From assembly GCA_024195585.1 (NCBI GenBank), contig SWBL01000024.1:186001-250000 (forward strand): a stretch of DNA of 64,000 nt. The letters are read 5' to 3'. Below, piece after piece: positions 46,530-58,660 of the stretch (its first letter is position 1; the number at the start of each line of letters is the position of its first letter). Origin of the DNA: Aureobasidium sp. EXF-3400. Lineage: Eukaryota; Ascomycota; Dothideomycetes; Dothideales; Saccotheciaceae. The position numbers were made by a program, and so were the translations under genes. The notes beneath the pieces were generated by a model. It made no database searches. It worked only from the letters and a program-made list of their open reading frames with translations, and was not told where the DNA came from.

Positions 46530-49472
46530 ATGTCAGATGCCGCTGTATCGAAGTCCTCTGCTCAGGTAGCTTCAACGAAGCCACAAAAAATCCCGCCCAG
46601 GTTTCCATGCAGTCGCTGCGATAAGGTCTTCAAGCGCAGTGAGCATCGCACCCGACATGAAAGAGGCCGTGAGTATTCATGTTAGATCAACGAAATCGTC
46701 GCAAGCAATTGATGCTGTAGTAGACACAAAGGAGAAGCCATTTAATTGCAGATATTGTGGCCGAAGATATGCTCGGAAGTGCGTAAAATGCCACGTCAGT
46801 GTCACCAGACTGTACTGACACGGGTCAATCTATTGCACAGAGACTTGGTCAACCGTCATGAGAAGTCGTTCCATCCCCATGCAGACGGTATAAACCTACC
46901 GGGTAGGATGGATACCTACGGACCCAACGACAGTACCACGTCCGAGACACTCAACTTACCGACTCCTCCTCCGCAGTCTCCCAATCGGGTCTTAGAAGAC
47001 AGGTGCTTCCGATCTCCCACTCTGTTGACTGAAGGGTATGATACTGTGGTGTCGCCGGAGATCAGGAGCCCGCCATCTTCGGAGAATATGCAGGTTGATA
47101 ACGGTTTGCACGATCCCATCACAGATACAGTACGCGTGACAGGCTCAACGCTTCCGCCATCAGTGCCAGATCATGAAGAGGGCTACGATGGTCCGCTACT
47201 TCCGGCTCCAGGAGAACATCGTGTGGGTGTTGTGTATCAATACAGTCCGCACAGTTCAAGCTTCACGACTGGCTCGCGAGATGTCTCCAGTATCGGCGAA
47301 TGGGATGCTTCAAACATCACCAATTCAATCCCTGGGTACGAAGATTGGTTGATGACCTCGAACAATGAATTTCCACATGCTCAAAGCTTCCATGGAAACC
47401 AGAATACGGGACTGGAAGATTTTGAATTCTCTACCATGAATAGTATGGCTCTTAACAATGCCGCCCTGGATGCAGATCTATCGACCTATTCGAACTCTTA
47501 CGCACCGGGCCATCGATATAGAATCCAGGAAGACCACGTGCAACATTCAACACGCACACCAGTCGCACTTCCAGAGTCAACGTCACTACCAATAGAAGCT
47601 AGTGCATTGAACGTCGGCATTGCCATTCCACAAAGTCCGGAGGTCCTCTCCAGAATGCCTAGCCTGCTTAAGGAAAGTCCTCGACGTACATTAGCCTTAC
47701 CGATCATCGACGAGGACACCTACTACGCGATCATGGCTGGCATCAAGGACTTTATGACGGTCTCTGCAGAGATGGACCCTCTGTTGTCTTTGCAGGACAT
47801 GCAACAATTTATGAAGTGTTATCTGGTTTGCTTCCATCGACATTGTCCCGTCATTCATCTACCCTCTCTGGACTTGAGAGTGACTCCAGGTCTAGTTCTA
47901 ACGATGTGCGCTATTGGAGCACTTTACAGACTGCGACGCAAGACAGCTCATGATCTTTGGCAGTGCGCACAAAACATCTGCGAAAAGGTACTCGTCATGA
48001 AATCTCGCACCTCATCAGTCGTATATTGACAGAACTTGTACAGGAGCTGGATAAAGACATCAATGCCGACTTCCTAACCGCAAGTGCTACAGCCAATATG
48101 CAATGCAAATTATTGGTTGCTTGGTTTTCCATCTTCAGTGGAGGAATGACACAACAAGGAATTTCAGCTTCAGGTTTCTGGTCTACGGTATGTATGGACA
48201 CAGGGAGTTGTCGGTATCTTGCTGATGTCCAGTATAGCAGTATCGATCTTGTAGAGTATTGCTTGCATCCACGCCTTTCGATTTGGTTAATGCGTCCTGG
48301 GAGCAATGGGTTCTCCGCGAAACGTTAAAAAGGTACGTGGCTTCAGTCAAATTGTTCACGCGTATCATGGGCTGATAGGCCGGTATAGATTGTTGTACGG
48401 AATTTATATCATGAGTTCGATGGCTAGTCTCGCCTACGATCTCCCTCCAATGTTTTCTGTAACCCAGGATCTCGAAATTGAGCTTCTGGACGAAGAAAAG
48501 TTGTGAGAAGCAAGTAACAGCCAAGAGTGGGACAGACTGCGGCAAGAGCGTGCCCATCAGTCTAAGATCACTCTTAGGCATGCCTTCACACACCTTGTTC
48601 TGGGAAAAGAACACCCCTTATCTGCAGCGACGATATTACCCATGAGGTGGACCGCATTCTCAACCTCCACCATCATGCATGCAGTTAACATATACATGTG
48701 GAACTTGATGCAGTGTACTCAGTCATTCAGCGCTTTTGCTGTAGGGGACTCTACGAACTCAGCACTGAAGGCGGCTATGGTCAGTCAGACTGAAGCTGCG
48801 GTCGCTAGATGTTACGCTTTACTCACGGCCGATCGCCCCGAAGGAGAACGTACCTCCGATGATCCAGAGGGACCGCTTCTTTTTAACTGCCTTGCCTTGC
48901 TACGGTCTGCTCATATCCGAGTATTCACTGGAGCAGACAACTTCGACCGAATAACACTTCTCAGCGGAAGTCCTCGCCACGTCTCAGCCTCGGTAGATGC
49001 ATTTGTTTCTGGCAACGCCCTTGAGCGAGGGCCATTGATGACTCGAGCAGTCGATAAAGCTTACGGCGGATTTCTTACGCCAATTAAGGCTGGCTACTTG
49101 CTAGTTCGGAAAACAGCAGCTTTGACCTGGAGTCTCGAACACCCCATCGCGGCATGGGACTGTGCTCTGTTTGCCACAAAATGGGTGCACACGCTCGAAA
49201 TCTCGCAGCTCGTGACTCCACCCAATCAAGACGAACTGATGATCGTTTCAAATTTCCGCAACTTGCTGGCTGAGGCGGATAGTGAGTACAACGGGTATGG
49301 AAGTCTGGCAGGAGAGATCATGAGGGTCTGGGCGAGTCTCTTTGACGATACATGGACTTGGGGTATTACGCTACGGATGGGACAAGTCATGAGAAGACTT
49401 TCGGGCGCGTTCATACAAGATTGGAAAAGCCGATTCCCCGAGGGAAATCCTGGCGGGCCAATCAGCCAATGA
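46530..49472 (+). pseudogene. C2H2 zinc-finger / fungal_trans transcription factor with one in-frame stop
   Basis: Six exons fit: 46530-46668, 46724-46778, 46841-47987, 48044-48187, 48238-48332 and 48389-49472, about 887 codons. Exons 1-3 assemble two C2H2 fingers joined by an HTKEKPF linker: FPCSRCDKVFKRSEHRTRH and FNCRYCGRRYARKDLVNRH. Exons 3-6 carry a long disordered part and a fungal_trans domain (YLVCFHRHCPVIHLPSLD, MCAIGALYRLRRKTAHDLWQ, ASWEQWVLRETLKRLLYGIY). A TGA at 48504-48506 follows DEEKL where related factors have Trp (LW.A). The frame then stays open for 322 codons with domain-like sequence (EASNSQEWDRLRQERAHQ). No GT...AG intron of normal size removes the stop. It may be recently inactivated, read through, or a sequence error. 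Confidence 0.75.
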
Positions 49473-49860
49473 TGATGCTGTGGTGCAGATACGAGATCTG
49501 ACTTAGGACTTGACACGTCATCCCACGTTGGCACGAAACATCAACCTTCCGCAGTGGAAGTATCTGATTGAATATATGCAGAGAAATGAACCTGCTGCCA
49601 CATTCCATCGATGCCGATGATGCAAGAGTTGAGTGATTTTTATAGGCAGTACAGCTTATGGGAACAGCGAGCCGTCACCATCCTCTATGCATCTCGATGT
49701 TTGAGGCTTATGCTCAGCGACAAGACGGCATCGAACCGATGGGTCAATCTAGTTATATGCGTTCTTCGTTATATGCGTCACAAGACACACTATGATCAAC
49801 AGTCCTGTAAAGGATTGCAGCTTGTGAATGTGTCTGCGATTAACCATCAAAAATGGCTTT
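49473..49860. other. Intergenic between convergent genes
   Basis: 388 bp 3' of both the regulator and the MFS gene. No gene recognised. Confidence 0.35.
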
Positions 49861-51564
49861 TCAGATTTCTGCATGCGTCTTGACGCCAAACTTCTCTAGA
49901 AGATTATGACGAGCCCAGAAACTTCGGTATCTGTATAAATGAGTTAGCCGACAAGTCAGAGAAGATATATGCTAGAATACTCACTTCTTGCCAAAGACAT
50001 AGATTGGAATTGCTGCCAATACGATCGCAAGCCCAATCCCGCCGAAGACGCTGTAAACAACGAAAGGTCCGGCGGATGCAGTCCAGTTGTTGACAAATTC
50101 GCTGAACCCGTAGAGCACAACATTTTTGAACAGCATGATGGCAATAAAACTCTCGTTGCTCACGTCGCGGTAGGCGTCAAGTGCGTATGCTGTGGCGGCA
50201 GTGCAAATGGACACTACGCCAACTAGAACGATGCCATGGACCGTAGCACAAGCATACAGATTGACACCGTGTTCAGCCATATAGCCCCAAGCAACGAGTC
50301 CACCGCCCATCAAGAAGCCTCCAAGCATTACCACAAGACGATACTCTGGTTCGTAAGTTCCCATATTGCGTTTGCTGAACCACTTGATCAAAGGATCGAG
50401 AACAAAGCCCATGATCAAGGAGCCAAAGATAGCGCCAACGAACGGACCTAGAGACAAGTAACCAACACCTGAAGCGTCGAGGTTGTATGGAGGCAGAGTG
50501 AATATTTGGGCAAGCACGAAAGCGACCGCGACGAAGAGGACGGTCGAGCCTCCAACCGCAACAATCACCCAAGCGGCAGCCACGTTGGTCCAGACACCAA
50601 AAGACCCGATAGTGAGTTGGAGAAGGTTCTCATCCGTATAAATGCCGGTGAATACGGCCAGCTCCTGTACAAAGGTCTTCTTAGAAGGTAGAGGCGTGAT
50701 TCTGGAGCCGGAAGTTGCGATTTTCTCTAGCTCGGCGTGATCTCGATGCTCAGCCTCTGCAAGTTTTTCGAGATCCACGTTTGCAATCTCATCGGCGTCA
50801 TATTGCTCGTCTCGATTGAAGGATGTTTCGGGACAGAGCAAGAAAACAAGGACGAGTTGAAGCGCAACAAAAGCATCCAGGATGTAGAACAGATACTTCC
50901 ATCCTAGGTTGGTTACTATAGTTCCCGTGATGACACTTGAGAAATTGGAGATGCCTGCAAGCAGGAAGTTGATTACAGAAGAGTAAAGACCACGTTCGTG
51001 AACGAAGAAGAGGTCACCGATGACGGTGATGACCAGCGACTCGTAGGCTGAAATTGCGAAGCCTTGAACCACACGAGCAGCTAAAAGAGAGTCAAGGCTA
51101 TTTGCTGTGGAGCCGATGATGGTCCCAACGACACCCAGTATCGAGCAAAGAATGAAGAGAGGTCGCTTGCCGTACTTTCTCGAGAAAGAACAGACCAAAG
51201 GACCAAAGCAACCAGCGACTAGCAACTGGTAGCCAGATATTACAGTGATATCTCCAATGGGCACATCGAAATCGTGAGAAATGGTCGAGAGCCCGGCATT
51301 GAGCAATGGCCCGACGGTGCCTGCATAGAGGATGACACCGAACGCAAGAATGGTGATGATGGTAACTTTCTTCGTGTTGGACCAGTTTAGAGGATCGTTA
51401 GGGTCTTCTGATGGTTGAGGCGCAAGAACAACACCAGCATTCCTGCCCTTACCATGTCTGAGCGCACTAGTAACCCGCTCGGAATGAGCGGCCTCCTCGT
51501 TGAGGATGACTGTCCCAGGAACGTGAGGCAGATGCGAGTCCTCAAGGATACCGCCGAATGCCAT
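49861..51564 (-). CDS. MFS transporter, DHA1-like drug/organic-compound antiporter family
   Basis: Exons 49985-51564 and 49861-49930 (54-bp intron, GTGAGT...ACAG) give 549 aa. The last exon completes a typical C-terminus, GKKYRSFWARHNLLEKFG. The start at 51564 is chosen because MAFGGILEDSHLPHVPGTV is family-like, whereas upstream in-frame codons are not. The N-terminal EDPNDPLNWSNTKK motif marks the fungal DHA1 group. Twelve membrane segments are present with SFSRKYGKRPLFILCS in loop 2-3 and RVVQGFAISAYESL in segment 4. It probably exports or imports a small organic compound at the plasma membrane. It appears intact, unlike its neighbours on both sides. Confidence 0.87.
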
Positions 51565-52234
51565 GTCTGCTAGTGAATGAAAGAAAGGATCAGAAAGACT
51601 ATGATCGGCAGAGGCAGGCTGCGTAAGACAGATATATAGAACGCAGAAGGTGCTTTCCGCGGGAGCGTGAACTGCAACCCCATGTTTTCGCTCTGCGTCT
51701 TCTGTCCGCGCATGTGGGGTACCCCACAAGTCGCGCATCCACCTCCGCATATAAGGTCAAACCCTCTTAGATGTGGTGTCGTGCTTCGTATCAGCGGTCA
51801 AGTTGTCCTGAGTCAGGGCGGGCGTGCGGAACAGCGTTGACGCTGAATTCAGAGACGCATGAGATCTGGGGTTTTCATCTGTCTTATTCTCTTGATTCAT
51901 CAGGCATGTGAAGCACATCTCGCTCCAGTCGCACGATACTACTATAGGGAGAATATTGCTGAGTAACTACGGAGAAGACGTATACAAACCTCTGCCTCTA
52001 TGCTGCTTAAGAGTGGCCTGTATCCTCTGGTCTTGTTGCATGACTGCCAGCGCTGGCTCGAGATGGAGACATAGCAAGAAAATTGGTTCTTTCGATCACT
52101 TCGAATCGCTAGACATGAGAACTATCTTACTCGTTGTAACTCATGTTACTAAAAGCATAAACAGTGTGGGGCACAGTAGAGCACTTGACGATCGGAAGTC
52201 CTGACTCAGAACATGCTAAAGAGCATGATAACTC
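51565..52234. other. Intergenic, no gene recognised
   Basis: 670 bp between the MFS start and the 3' end of the monooxygenase pseudogene. Only short frames. Confidence 0.35.
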
Positions 52235-53440
52235 TCATGTGCTATCTAGACTTTCTTTGTACAGCTTTGTAAAATCATATCGCAATTCGTTCGCACTCCT
52301 CAACATCACCTCTGCAAACTCAGAATCTTTCTCAGCCTTCTTGCACATCTGCAGGAATCCATCATTGATCATAGCTGTTTCAGAATCCTGGCTGTGCAGT
52401 CGGCGGATATTTTCAAGCGAGATAGGGTCCACTATCGTGAGATATTTCTCTCTGCGTATCCTGCTAATGTCTTCCAAAATCGATTCATCAGCTTTGCCGT
52501 CATACATACCAGCCAGGCAATCAAAGAGACCGCCGACATCGACAATGCCTCCAGTCAAACCTGAACCTCCGCTGTAATATAGTCAGCTTCCAAACATGTC
52601 AAGATGTACGACGCTAACTCACAAAGGGTTGCACAGGTGCGCTGCATCGGCAGCCAGAAGGAAACGTCCGATTCTCATCTTTCTAGCAAGCCGCTGATGG
52701 ACCCGGTAAGGGCTGATGTTGGCCAGTCTGTATTTATCAGATCCAGGATTACCAGGCAAGATATGTTTGAACTTTTCGGGCTGACGAGCAAGAATCTCCT
52801 AATGAGAAAGTCCTGCGATCTCACCATACGAGACCCGCCAAAGACCGTCGTTGGATATACGAGCAGCCATATGCCAATGCTCCGGGTGAATGATGAAGTT
52901 CGAATCCTGATAGCCAAATTTATCAAAGTCGTAATAAGTCTGCAAGAGCTCACGTCATCAATCAAAGCATGTTATGACGGTCCGGAAACACCCACGTTTG
53001 TAGCTGCAATCTGCTCTTCAAGAGTGTGGCCAGGAAAGTCTGCTTCGCCAAAAAGTTTCCTACGAATGATGCTTTTGGCACCATCGCACCAGACGATCAA
53101 AAGATGTCCCCTGACTTCGTACTGTTCCTGAATAGGTAGTCAACAGAAAGCAAGATGCGCAGTCTGATCTTAATTTCTGGACATGAACAGGAATTGAACA
53201 CTCAGACCGCGTTGCTCGATGCTCATCGATTCCTGCCAACAATGCCGCACGATTTGATGACCTCAGAACCATAATCCCTGGCATGCTTTCAACGTGGAGT
53301 GTGGAGCACGACGACGATACTCCAAGTTTGGTTTGCGCTGCCACCCTCGGAGCTACCCAAAAACCATGTGGGGTAAAATTCAGCGTCAAGATTCCCACGA
53401 ATTGATAGTGGGCCGCGGAATAACGATGTTACTCAAGCTG
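52235..53440 (-). pseudogene. FAD-dependent monooxygenase (phenol 2-monooxygenase-like), truncated and interrupted
   Basis: Two clean exons at the 3' side, 52623-52939 and 52235-52571, encode the second half of an FAD_binding_3 monooxygenase: [53 protein letters not shown] and GGSGLTGGIVDVGGLFDCLA. The [11 protein letters not shown] motif contacts the FAD ribityl/phosphate. Within the first of these, a TAG at 52799-52801 replaces the residue after LSH (family: Glu). Upstream, about 53000-53130 still reads VRGHLLIVWCDGAKSIIRRKLFGEADF (in two parts), and 53150-53440 holds SAAHY and MVLRSSNRAALLAGI remnants. The N-terminal GxGxxG FAD site was not found. So the 5' end is lost or unrecognisable and the product cannot bind FAD normally. 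It is head-to-head with the dioxygenase pseudogene. Confidence 0.75.
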
Positions 53441-53476
53441 AACATCTGACTATACGACCAACCCCACCTATTAACA

Positions 53477-54929
53477 ATGACAATAGATAGAGACATAAGT
53501 CAGATTGCACCTGGGCTCAGCTTGAGCTATCTTCATTCACCTTCGTTCACGATGGTTGCAGCCCGTTCTAAACTGCGCGAGTACCAAGATATCTTCCACT
53601 GGGCGGAGACGCAGCAAGATGGAGCGGTTCCATCCTTTGAAATAAGAAAGAATGATCCTCATGAAGTATGGTCTTGCTACTCAGAGATTGTCGATCAAAC
53701 AGCTGACCCCACGAATAGTACCAATCCGGTTTCAACAATAGGTGGTGATCATAAGCAAGATTTGATCTTCAATCCTGACAACGACAGTTTCGCATCCGAG
53801 GCCGTGCCGGGCACTCTGCCGCAAGGACAGAATAGTCCAAGAAATGCGCGTTTCGGGTTGTATGCTGAGCAGATGACGGCTTCTGCCTTTGTCGCACCGA
53901 GGCACCTGAACAAGAAAGCGTGGCTATATCGAGCAAGACCTTCAGTGGTTCACCAAGGCTTTGTGAGTCGTGATCACTGTTGCTGACTTGCAATGACTAA
54001 TGTTCTACCAGACTGACCTGCCATACAATCGAGACACGGAGTCGAACTTTCTCCCAAGCAACCCAAGAGTTCATCTCTCGCCTACTCAACTGGCCTGGCT
54101 TCCGTTTGACATACCACAAGACAATGCAGTTGACTTTGTCGCAGGGTTGAAGACACTTGCTGGGTCTGGAGATCCAACATTGCGCGAGGGTCTCGCAACG
54201 CACATTTACGCTGCAAATACGGATATGAACAAGACTGCATTTGTCAACTCGGATGGTGACTATCTCATCTGTCCACAACAAGGCACTTTGGACGTCCAAA
54301 CTGAGTTTGGCATGCTATTTGTTCAACCCGGAGAGATTGTCGTGATTCAACGTGGCCAAAAGTTCAAGGTCAATTTACCTGATGGACCCTCCCGCGGATA
54401 CATCCTGGAAGTCTGGGGCGCCAACTTCGAACTTCCAGAATTAGGCCCGCTTGGTGCGAACGGTTTGGCAAATGCCAGAGACTTCCTTCATCCTGTGGCA
54501 AGATATGAGATCGAGCAGGAGAGTTGGGCGGTCACATACAAGCTTGGTGGAAAATACTTCAAAAGCACACAGCAACATAGTCCTTTCGATGTTGTTGCAT
54601 GGCATGGCAACTATGTGCCATACAAGTATGATCTCACAAAGTTTGTCAATGTCGGCTCTATCTCCGTCGATCATATCGATCCCAGCATCTTCTGCATTCT
54701 CACGGCCCGCTCACGAGATCCTGCCGCTCCACTGGCTGACTTCTTGATCTTCTCGCCTAGGTAGGACATAGCTTCGCACACATATCGCCCACCCTACTTC
54801 CACCGCAACGTTGCATCAGAGTTCATGGGGCTCCTATACGGTGAATATGGCGGCCGCTCAGACGAGTTTCAACCAGGCGGTGCTTCCTATGAATGTGGCA
54901 TTTTGAGAGGTCCTGTGACTGTACATTAG
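53477..54929 (+). pseudogene. Homogentisate 1,2-dioxygenase-like gene, broken by a stop and truncated
   Basis: Exons 53477-53962 and 54012 onward. Family homology is strong: FASEAVPGTLPQGQNSPRNA, FGLYAEQMTASAFVAPRHLN, WLYRARPSVVHQGF, DYLICPQQGTLDVQTEFG, GEIVVIQRGQKFKV and ELPELGPLGANGLANARDFL. After DFLIFSPR a TAG (54762-54764) sits where homogentisate dioxygenases have Trp; the frame then continues as DIASHTYRPPYFHRNVASEF with the iron-ligand His/Glu region and ends at a second TAG (54927-54929). The last His ligand region and C-terminus are missing. An N-terminal extension of about 100 residues before the dioxygenase core is unusual. The intact enzyme would open the homogentisate ring with iron and O2. 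The gene looks recently inactivated. Confidence 0.82.
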
Positions 54930-55569
54930 TCCCAGATCGAACATAAAGCCAGGAATGCCCTCATAGATTTCAGTGCCATGAACTACACCACTCGAACTTC
55001 GGTCTATATTAGTCTTGTCGAAGCACGCTCGCACGTCCCCTTAGACAGTAATGACAAAAGTTGGTCTTTGCATTGACCACGACAGATCCAAACTTTACGA
55101 ACAGACACAGAGGACATGGAAACGTCCGATGGCATCAAGAGTGGTCATGGCAGGCAGAAGACATTGAACCCCACATCATCTTCGACGCTGCCACTCAGGC
55201 TTTGATTCACCTTCACTCCTGTGTGGGGGTTTGTGTGGCCATGTCAACCACTGTCTTCGGGTCCACAACCACAGCGATTGCACCAAATGGGCGCATGCCG
55301 AAGCGTCACCCAAATGCGTCTCACAGCCCAAGGGGCGGTTCGTGAAGATAGGGTCTCTGAACGCGAGCAAAAGGTCGTCCATGGATTGCCGCAGCTCTGA
55401 AGTCAATCCCCGCCACCGCACATTAATCATGTGGGGTAAATCGCCCTGCCTTTTCGCTCTATACAAATCCATCCTCAAGACTCGATCGGAACAGAACCTT
55501 CTCTACGACATCATCTCAATATTGCAACATACATCTGTTTTGAGCTTGACAAGCGACACTTTCCTCTAA
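54930..55569. other. Intergenic, no gene recognised
   Basis: 640 bp that may hold the lost dioxygenase 3' end and the P450 promoter. The C-terminal dioxygenase sequence could not be recognised in any frame. Confidence 0.35.
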
Positions 55570-56685
55570 ATGCAGCTTCTCATGTCAATTGAGGTTATTG
55601 GTATCCTCACCATCGTTTATTCTGTGTCATGGATCATCTACGCAAGATTCTTGCACCCGCTCAGACACATCCCTGGTCCTTTCTGGGCTTCTGTATCTCG
55701 TCTTTGGATGGTGTATCGCATCCGCCAAGGAGACATGGAAGTTGTCCAACGGAGTTTGCATGCACAGTATGGTCCGCTGGTCAGGATTGCTCCCGATGAA
55801 GTAGCTTGTGCGGACCCAGAGGCGATCCGTCAAATCTATCGGACACAAGCACCACTCGAGAAAACGCACTTCTCCCATTGCTGGGGAACCAACAACTTCT
55901 CGAAGTACCCAGATCTTTTCGTCGACACAAACGAAAAATCCCATAGCAATCGCAGGCGCATTGTGAACAATGTGTACAGCATGCCAACAATTTTGACTCT
56001 AGAGCCATACATCGACGATTGCAGCACCATGTTGATGCAACGATTGGATGATTTTGCAGCTTCAGACACAGTGCTGGATCTTGGGCAATGGTTGCACTGG
56101 TGTGCCTTTGACATCGTTGGAGAGCTGTTCTTTGGAAAGACTTTTGGATTCATGGCAGAGGGCAGGGACTATCAGTCATACATCGAATCCTTGGACGCAT
56201 TGGTACCTGTGCTGTGCCAGGCCGCGGTCGCCTCTCCCACTGGCCAACGTATCATTCTTGGAACCGCTGCGATAAACCCAGCGACTCGAAAAGCTGTGGC
56301 AGCTATCAAGCATATCGAGAATGCTGCTTGCCAAAGCGTTGATAGCCGTATCGAGGAGGGCGAAACTGGTAGGCAAGATCTTCTTGGTCACCTGCTTGAT
56401 ATCATGAGATCAAAAGGTGACAAAGTGGACTTCGGAGTCGGCGAAGTGAGATTGCAGGCTTATAGTGCTTTGTGAATTGCTTGAACATCTTCCTGTCAAC
56501 ATTGCTGATACAAACTCAGGTTCGCTGGTGGCGACACAACCGCGATCGAGCTGCGAGCTGTATCCTATCACCTGCTCGAACACCCTGATATCATGCACGA
56601 GCTGCGTACTGAATTGGACACTGCTTCCAGAGAAGGTCGTCTTTCCAGTCCTCCCCGTTTTGCCGAAGCTTCTAAGCTTCCGTAA
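55570..56685 (+). pseudogene. Cytochrome P450, 3'-truncated (benzoate-hydroxylase/pisatin-demethylase type)
   Basis: Exons 55570-56471 and 56520-56685 (48-bp intron, GTGAAT...TCAG) give about 354 aa instead of the usual 500. The membrane anchor (IEVIGILTIVYSVSWIIYARF), the Pro-rich hinge HPLRHIPGPFWASVSRLW, HAQYGPLVRIAPDEVACADP and NSKYP-like NFSKYPDLFVDTNEKSHSNR region are present. The I-helix oxygen-binding motif spans the junction: ALFAGGDTTAIELRAVSYHL. The sequence then ends at EASKLP followed by TAA (or an orphan GTAATG donor). The ExxR helix and the haem-binding Cys loop are missing, so no active haem protein is possible. The break lies at the border of an A+T-rich island. Confidence 0.85.
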
Positions 56686-57160
56686 TGCTCTGATCCAGCA
56701 AAGGAGATCTGATTCATCAACTCTAAGTCTGTCTTAAAGAGCTATGAATTCTGATAAGCAATACTGCTAGATGGCGCTAAGATCTTAACTTAAGTATAGA
56801 GTTAATCTTTCACAGTTCCGTTGCCTTTATATCATATTTAGACTTATAATTTATATTATAAGGATACTATATAATACTAATTTTATAGTTATAGTAGTAT
56901 ATAACTTATTTAAAGATACTTTTTATAGTATATCTCTAGAACTCTATATATTCAGCTTAGCATTAGCTACTAGATCTAGATTGGTAGTTTTATGCTTTAG
57001 GTATATGATGTAGTACCTAGACGAATTCATGGTGCAAAAGTTAATCATCCGAGCTTATATATATATATATATATCGAATACTAGCTAATAGCCTAAAAGG
57101 GGTACTTGCCTTTATATAGACGTTCTCGTAGGTTATCCTCCACAGTATGTTGATTTTGGA
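56686..57160. repeat. A+T-rich, low-complexity island (possible RIP-mutated transposon relic)
   Basis: Base composition changes abruptly after the P450 break: about 56750-57130 is mostly A and T with TATA/ATAT/TTATA words and almost no open frame. In Pezizomycotina such islands usually come from repeat-induced point mutation of transposons. No terminal repeats or transposase pieces were recognised by eye. Confidence 0.55.
57056..57075. repeat. TA dinucleotide microsatellite
   Basis: About ten TA units in a row inside the A+T-rich island; a simple sequence repeat likely to vary in length between strains. Confidence 0.85.
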
Positions 57161-57352
57161 AGTCTCTTTGCGATGTCCGACTAGCCGGAAGGCCTGGTTC
57201 ACCGTCATACATTACAACTCACTGGTTGCTGGATGATCGGTTTGAGAAAAGTTCATTCCAACTCGACTTTAGACGAGAACCTATGGACAGCTTACATAAG
57301 GTTTACCTACGTAGGGTCTGCCTACGTCTCTGCTAACCACAACAGAGCATAG

Positions 57353-58660
57353 TCACGCAAATTGCGGCGGCATTGTTCTTTCTGTCACCAGTGGGCTGTC
57401 CTTGTCGACGGGATAATGATGAGCGTCCTCGCATGCTCGTCTACTTGCTAGAGTTGCATCGGGAGCTCTCTCAGTCAATCTCCTCTTGTACATGTGCATG
57501 GAGTCCTGCTTCTGACACTCGCCGCTGCAAATAAGCTGGAGGTGTTTTAAAAGATCATAGGCATCCAAAATACCGTGGTTCGCAGCTTCACCTCGAACTA
57601 GGTAGATGGCGTTAGCATCGTGACAGAGTGATACTGAACGTTTTCTTACACATGGTCATCGGATGAGCGGCATCTCCAACAAGAGTGACACAATCCGGGC
57701 TATCCCAAGGGACAAATTTCCTATCGGCCAATGTAACCTCAACAACTGACGTTCCCTCAACAATGCTTTCAATGGGGTTTCTCAAGCAAGGATTGAGGCC
57801 CCGAGCACGAAGCTTAAAAGCCGTAAGTCTCGTTGCGTTATCGGGGAAAACTTCTTCTTTGTTGTTCGAAGACTTCGGCCAGCTTATGTTAAACTGAACA
57901 GTACAGGACGAAGTCTCCTGCTTCGGTGCACCAAGAAGCGAGCAGTACAGGAAGTTGTTTGTTCCAGGTTCGCAGCCTTGAAATAGAAGTGGATCGATGG
58001 CTCGAAGAGGAGCGACTTGCTCTTCTGTGAGTTCAGTCCGAACTCCAAGCATTCGAAATGGCAATGGAGTCACTGCGTGCGTCTCAGGACACAAGAATTC
58101 TCTGATGGCCGATCGGCTACCGTCAGCGCCGATGACAATATCAGCAATATGAGAGCTTCCATCTGAGCACTGGATTTTCGTGGAATCCTTTTGGTGCTCA
58201 ACGCTTTCAACATGCTTGTTCCAGCGAACGTGACCATCCATGCCGTCCAGCAGTGCCAAGCGAAATTTGCCTCGATCGAGGCGCCATCTTTCCCCGGATG
58301 GTGTGTTGTGGATCTGGCTGCAATCCTTCAGGTTGATGAACTTGAAGTCTCGAGTATCGTTTCCAGCGACTTCTGCATTGACCTGGCATTTTTGTATCTC
58401 AGCCATCAATTCCTGAGGAAGCATCTTCTGGAGGAGCGGTAAAGCCCAATGCAGGGTAATGGCCCATCCCTGTTCGCGCATGTCTGCATCATTATCTCGT
58501 TCTAAGATCGTGAAAGGAATGTTTTGCTGTCGAGTAGTTAATGGTTTGCTCGTGTTCAATGTGAACCTGGAGAAGAAACATATAACAGGCATACCGTTCT
58601 CAACGCTTGTCCCAATATCAATCCCACGATTCCTGCACCAACTATGATGATTCTGGGCAT
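57353..58660 (-). CDS. FAD-dependent monooxygenase, salicylate-hydroxylase-like
   Basis: Exons 58595-58660, 57650-58526 and 57353-57597 give 395 aa. The first exon encodes the FAD-binding GxGxxG (MPRIIIVGAGIVGLILGQAL) and the second continues with NIPFTILERDNDADMREQGW, where Glu binds the ribose. DIVIGADGSRSAIREFL is the DG motif that contacts both FAD and NAD(P)H. CVTLVGDAAHPMTMFRGEAANHGILDA, read in two parts across the second intron, is the GD motif. The family hydroxylates aromatic acids or related rings. It is intact between the truncated P450/A+T island and the next transporter, so it may be a surviving member of the aromatic island. Confidence 0.85.

Noticed and set aside
48504..48506. 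Programmed UGA readthrough in the C2H2 regulator
   Set aside because: The stop is followed by G and not by the CUA context known to promote readthrough, so mutation or error is preferred.
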